In this document: positions 62,232-64,000 of the stretch, one piece after another
Layout of the letters: each line of letters opens with the position of its first letter
How positions within the stretch are numbered: the stretch's first letter is position 1
Origin: Piscinibacter defluvii
GTDB lineage: Bacteria; Pseudomonadota; Gammaproteobacteria; Burkholderiales; Burkholderiaceae_C
Direction: 5' to 3'
Length of the DNA stretch: 64,000 nt
Assembly: GCF_004011805.1 (NCBI RefSeq)
Contig: NZ_ML137200.1
Location: forward strand, 81,899 to 145,898
Notes under the pieces: model-generated
What the model was told of the DNA's origin: nothing
Seen by the model: the letters and a program-made list of their open reading frames with translations, nothing else
The model's database searches: none
Position numbers and translations under genes: made by a program

Positions 62232-63803
62232 ATGAATATCCAGGACCTGCTGCGCGGTTTCAGCATCCGCACCCGCATGCTGGGCGCGATCGTCGTCGTG
62301 CTCGTGCTGCTCGGCCTCGTCGGCGGGGCCGGCATCGCCGGCATGCTGCGCATCGAGCGCGTCGCCCAGCACTTCGCCGACAACACCGTCACCGAAGCAC
62401 AGCAGCTCGGGCAGCTGCGCAGCGCGCTGGGCGACCTGCGGCGCTTCGAGAAGGACATGGTCATCAACTACGAGCAGCCGGGCGAGGTCCAGCGCTACCA
62501 GCAGCGCTGGACCGAGGCGCACGCGCGCGCACTGGGCCTGATCGACAAGATGCTCGAGGGCGAGGAGGACCAGGACAACCCGCTGCTGCGCAAGCTGCGG
62601 CCCGAGCTCGAGGCCTACGCCCAGGCCGCGCAGCCGGTGATCCGGCAGCTGGTGCAAGGCGGCTTCGACAACGCCACCGCGGGCAACCGCCTGCTCGGCA
62701 GGGCCAAGGAATCCGCCCGCGGCGCCGAGAAGCTGCTGGAGGAGCTGTCGCAGTCGCTCGACGCCGAGTCGCGCGAGTCCCGCACCGAGGCCGACGCCGC
62801 CCAGCGCCACACCCTGCTGCTGTTCGGTGCCGCGCTGGCACTGGCGATCCTGGTGGTGGTGCCGCTGACGCTGCTGAACATGGTGTCGATCTGCCGCCCG
62901 ATGGAGGCGGCGCGCCGCTTCGCCGAGCAGGTGTCCGGCGGCGACCTGACCGGCCGGCTCGAGCCGCGCGGGCGCGACGAGGCCACGCGGCTGCAGCAGT
63001 CGCTGCTGGCCATGCAGGACAGCCTGCGCTCGCTGGTGGGCCAGGTGCGCCACAGCACCGACAGCATCGCCACCGCCGGCAGCGAGATCGCCAGCGGCAG
63101 CCAGGACCTGTCCGGCCGCACCGAGCAGGCCGCCAGCAGCCTGCAGCAGACCGCCAGCTCCATCGAGCAGCTCACCGGCACCGTGCGCCACAGCGCCGAC
63201 TCCGCCGCCCAGGCCAATCAGCTCGCCGCCAGCGCCGCCGAGGTCGCCCAGCGCGGCGGCTCCGTCGTCTCCCAGGTCGTCTCCACCATGGACGAGATCA
63301 ACGCCTCCTCGCGCAAGATCTCCGACATCATCGGCACCATCGACGGCATCGCCTTCCAGACCAACATCCTGGCGCTCAACGCCGCCGTCGAGGCCGCCCG
63401 CGCCGGCGAGCAGGGCCGCGGCTTCGCCGTCGTCGCCGGCGAGGTGCGCAGCCTCGCCCAGCGCAGCGCCGAGGCCGCCCGCGAGATCAAGGCACTCATC
63501 GGCGCCAGCGTCCAGAAGGTGGACACCGGTTCGCGCCTGGTCGCCGATGCCGGCTCGACCATGCACGAGATCGTGGCCAGCGTGCAGCGCGTCAGCGACA
63601 TCATCGGCGAGATCAGCGCGGCCAGCTCCGAGCAGAGCCAGGGCATCGGCCAGGTCAACGGCGCGGTCAGCCAGCTCGACCAGATGACCCAGCAGAACGC
63701 CGCCCTCGTCGAGCAGTCCGCCGCCGCCGCCGAGAGCCTCAAGGATCAGGCCGCACGCCTGGCCGGCGTGGTGGCGGGCTTCCGTCTGCAGGGTGCCCCC
63801 TGA
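62232..63803 (+). CDS. Methyl-accepting chemotaxis receptor without C-terminal tether
   Basis: A 523-residue receptor: a membrane helix at about 15-38, a periplasmic helical region (60-190), a second helix near 192-215 ([21 protein letters not shown]), HAMP, and a signalling domain highly similar to its neighbour's. It ends [13 protein letters not shown] and lacks the WETF tether, so it would depend on tether-bearing receptors for methylation. The ligand is unknown. Confidence 0.95.
   Translation: MNIQDLLRGFSIRTRMLGAIVVVLVLLGLVGGAGIAGMLRIERVAQHFADNTVTEAQQLGQLRSALGDLRRFEKDMVINYEQPGEVQRYQQRWTEAHARALGLIDKMLEGEEDQDNPLLRKLRPELEAYAQAAQPVIRQLVQGGFDNATAGNRLLGRAKESARGAEKLLEELSQSLDAESRESRTEADAAQRHTLLLFGAALALAILVVVPLTLLNMVSICRPMEAARRFAEQVSGGDLTGRLEPRGRDEATRLQQSLLAMQDSLRSLVGQVRHSTDSIATAGSEIASGSQDLSGRTEQAASSLQQTASSIEQLTGTVRHSADSAAQANQLAASAAEVAQRGGSVVSQVVSTMDEINASSRKISDIIGTIDGIAFQTNILALNAAVEAARAGEQGRGFAVVAGEVRSLAQRSAEAAREIKALIGASVQKVDTGSRLVADAGSTMHEIVASVQRVSDIIGEISAASSEQSQGIGQVNGAVSQLDQMTQQNAALVEQSAAAAESLKDQAARLAGVVAGFRLQGAP
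63080..63785 (+). repeat. Receptor signalling segment, copy 2 of a duplicated region
   Basis: See the matching segment at 61240-61960. Third-base choices differ in places, with more C-ending codons here, so copies are not identical. Confidence 0.8.
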
Positions 63804-63826
63804 GGAAAGCGTCGACCCCGTCACAC

Positions 63827-63848
63827 AACGCCGCCTGCGGGCGGCGTT
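63827..63848 (+). terminator. Intrinsic-type hairpin after the second receptor gene
   Basis: AACGCCGCC and GGCGGCGTT form a perfect nine-base stem with loop TGCG, followed by one more T. It ends just where the -35 region of the next promoter begins. Confidence 0.6.
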
Positions 63849-63874
63849 TCAGTTGGTGCGGCGGCGGCCGATAA
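63848..63874 (+). promoter_or_regulatory. Candidate sigma-28 (FliA) promoter for cheW
   Basis: TTCAGTTG (63848-63855), an 11-base spacer and GCCGATAA (63867-63874). The -10 is a perfect eight-of-eight FliA match and the -35 fits five of eight. It lies 34 bases before the ATG at 63909. Confidence 0.55.
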
Positions 63875-63908
63875 ACCCTTCAGCCATCCATCGCTTCGAG
63901 GACTTCCC

Positions 63909-64000
63909 ATGGACATGATCACCGACGCCCAGCACGTGGCTCGCCACGAGGCCGCCCGCTCCCACAGCCACGCCGGCGGCGAGTTCCTCACCTTCCGCCT
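63909..64000 (+). CDS. cheW: Start of CheW coupling protein (partial)
   Basis: The first 30 codons read MDMITDAQHVARHEAARSHS and then HAGGEFLTFRL, the start of the CheW fold (the family begins with a short tail then EFLTFRLG). The rest lies beyond the window. CheW links receptors to CheA. The gene has its own promoter and terminator upstream, so it may be made apart from the receptors. Confidence 0.75.
   Translation, partial: MDMITDAQHVARHEAARSHSHAGGEFLTFR

Noticed and set aside
60792..63824. A roughly 1000-codon minus-strand frame opposite the two receptors
   Set aside because: It repeats because the receptor DNA is duplicated, not because it codes; it is antisense to strong genes.

Overview
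The window is high-GC DNA, densely packed with genes and rich in one- to four-base start/stop overlaps. Gene content points to a betaproteobacterium of the order Burkholderiales, of the Rubrivivax/Leptothrix/Ideonella kind. The evidence is a DUF3460-scpA pair, apbC near metG, a DUF3305/DUF3306 formate dehydrogenase locus, and a CheY-CheA-receptor-CheW chemotaxis operon. This placement is inference from gene content. I saw no rRNA, tRNA, CRISPR array, insertion sequence or phage gene. No stretch longer than about 250 bases lacks a gene.

Layout. 1-2303: the end of an outer-membrane protein gene, an exported truncated globin, a secreted cupredoxin and a LysR regulator. 2374-6317: an FMN-dependent hydroxyacid dehydrogenase, small proteins, a zinc peptidase, dcd and an Mpo1-like membrane protein. 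6318-21275: a formate dehydrogenase island on the minus strand. It holds fdhD, the gamma, beta and alpha subunits, three small exported or lipid-anchored proteins, a TorD-like chaperone, a polyferredoxin, DUF3306, DUF3305 and apbC. A plus-strand two-component system sits inside it; its regulator has lost the sigma-54 contact motif, and two matching palindromes lie in front of it. 21451-26726: an orphan RTX-type protein, metG and an epimerase. 26850-32447: a SulP transporter, an Omp85-like protein, a CYTH-CHAD protein and a conserved hypothetical. 32513-37884: DUF3460, scpA, then a 1169-residue repeat protein ending in a zincin-like domain and its CpXC-domain partner. This pair is the best candidate for an undescribed system. 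37987-44199: an orphan binding protein, a glyoxalase-family protein, a 2OG-Fe(II) oxygenase, DUF805, a hybrid kinase with a LuxR-type regulator, MaoC and an orphan ParA. 44280-49276: KefF and KefC fused by start/stop overlaps to an ABC exporter and a DUF3299 protein. 49327-57206: an aldehyde dehydrogenase, small enzymes, TauE/SafE, DUF1841, a GGDEF-EAL protein and a second kinase-regulator pair. 57373-64000: a chemotaxis operon with a small CheZ-like protein, CheY, CheA, two receptors and the start of CheW, with two FliA-type promoters.

How the genes work together. The formate dehydrogenase genes encode an exported molybdenum enzyme, its electron-transfer and membrane subunits, its sulfuration and chaperone factors, and Fe-S donors; the embedded sensor pair probably adjusts it. 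The chemotaxis genes form one motility-class unit. A second pattern is a GACAAT-like hexamer exactly six bases before ATG at three genes, with a TAGCAT variant at a fourth, suggesting leaderless transcripts.
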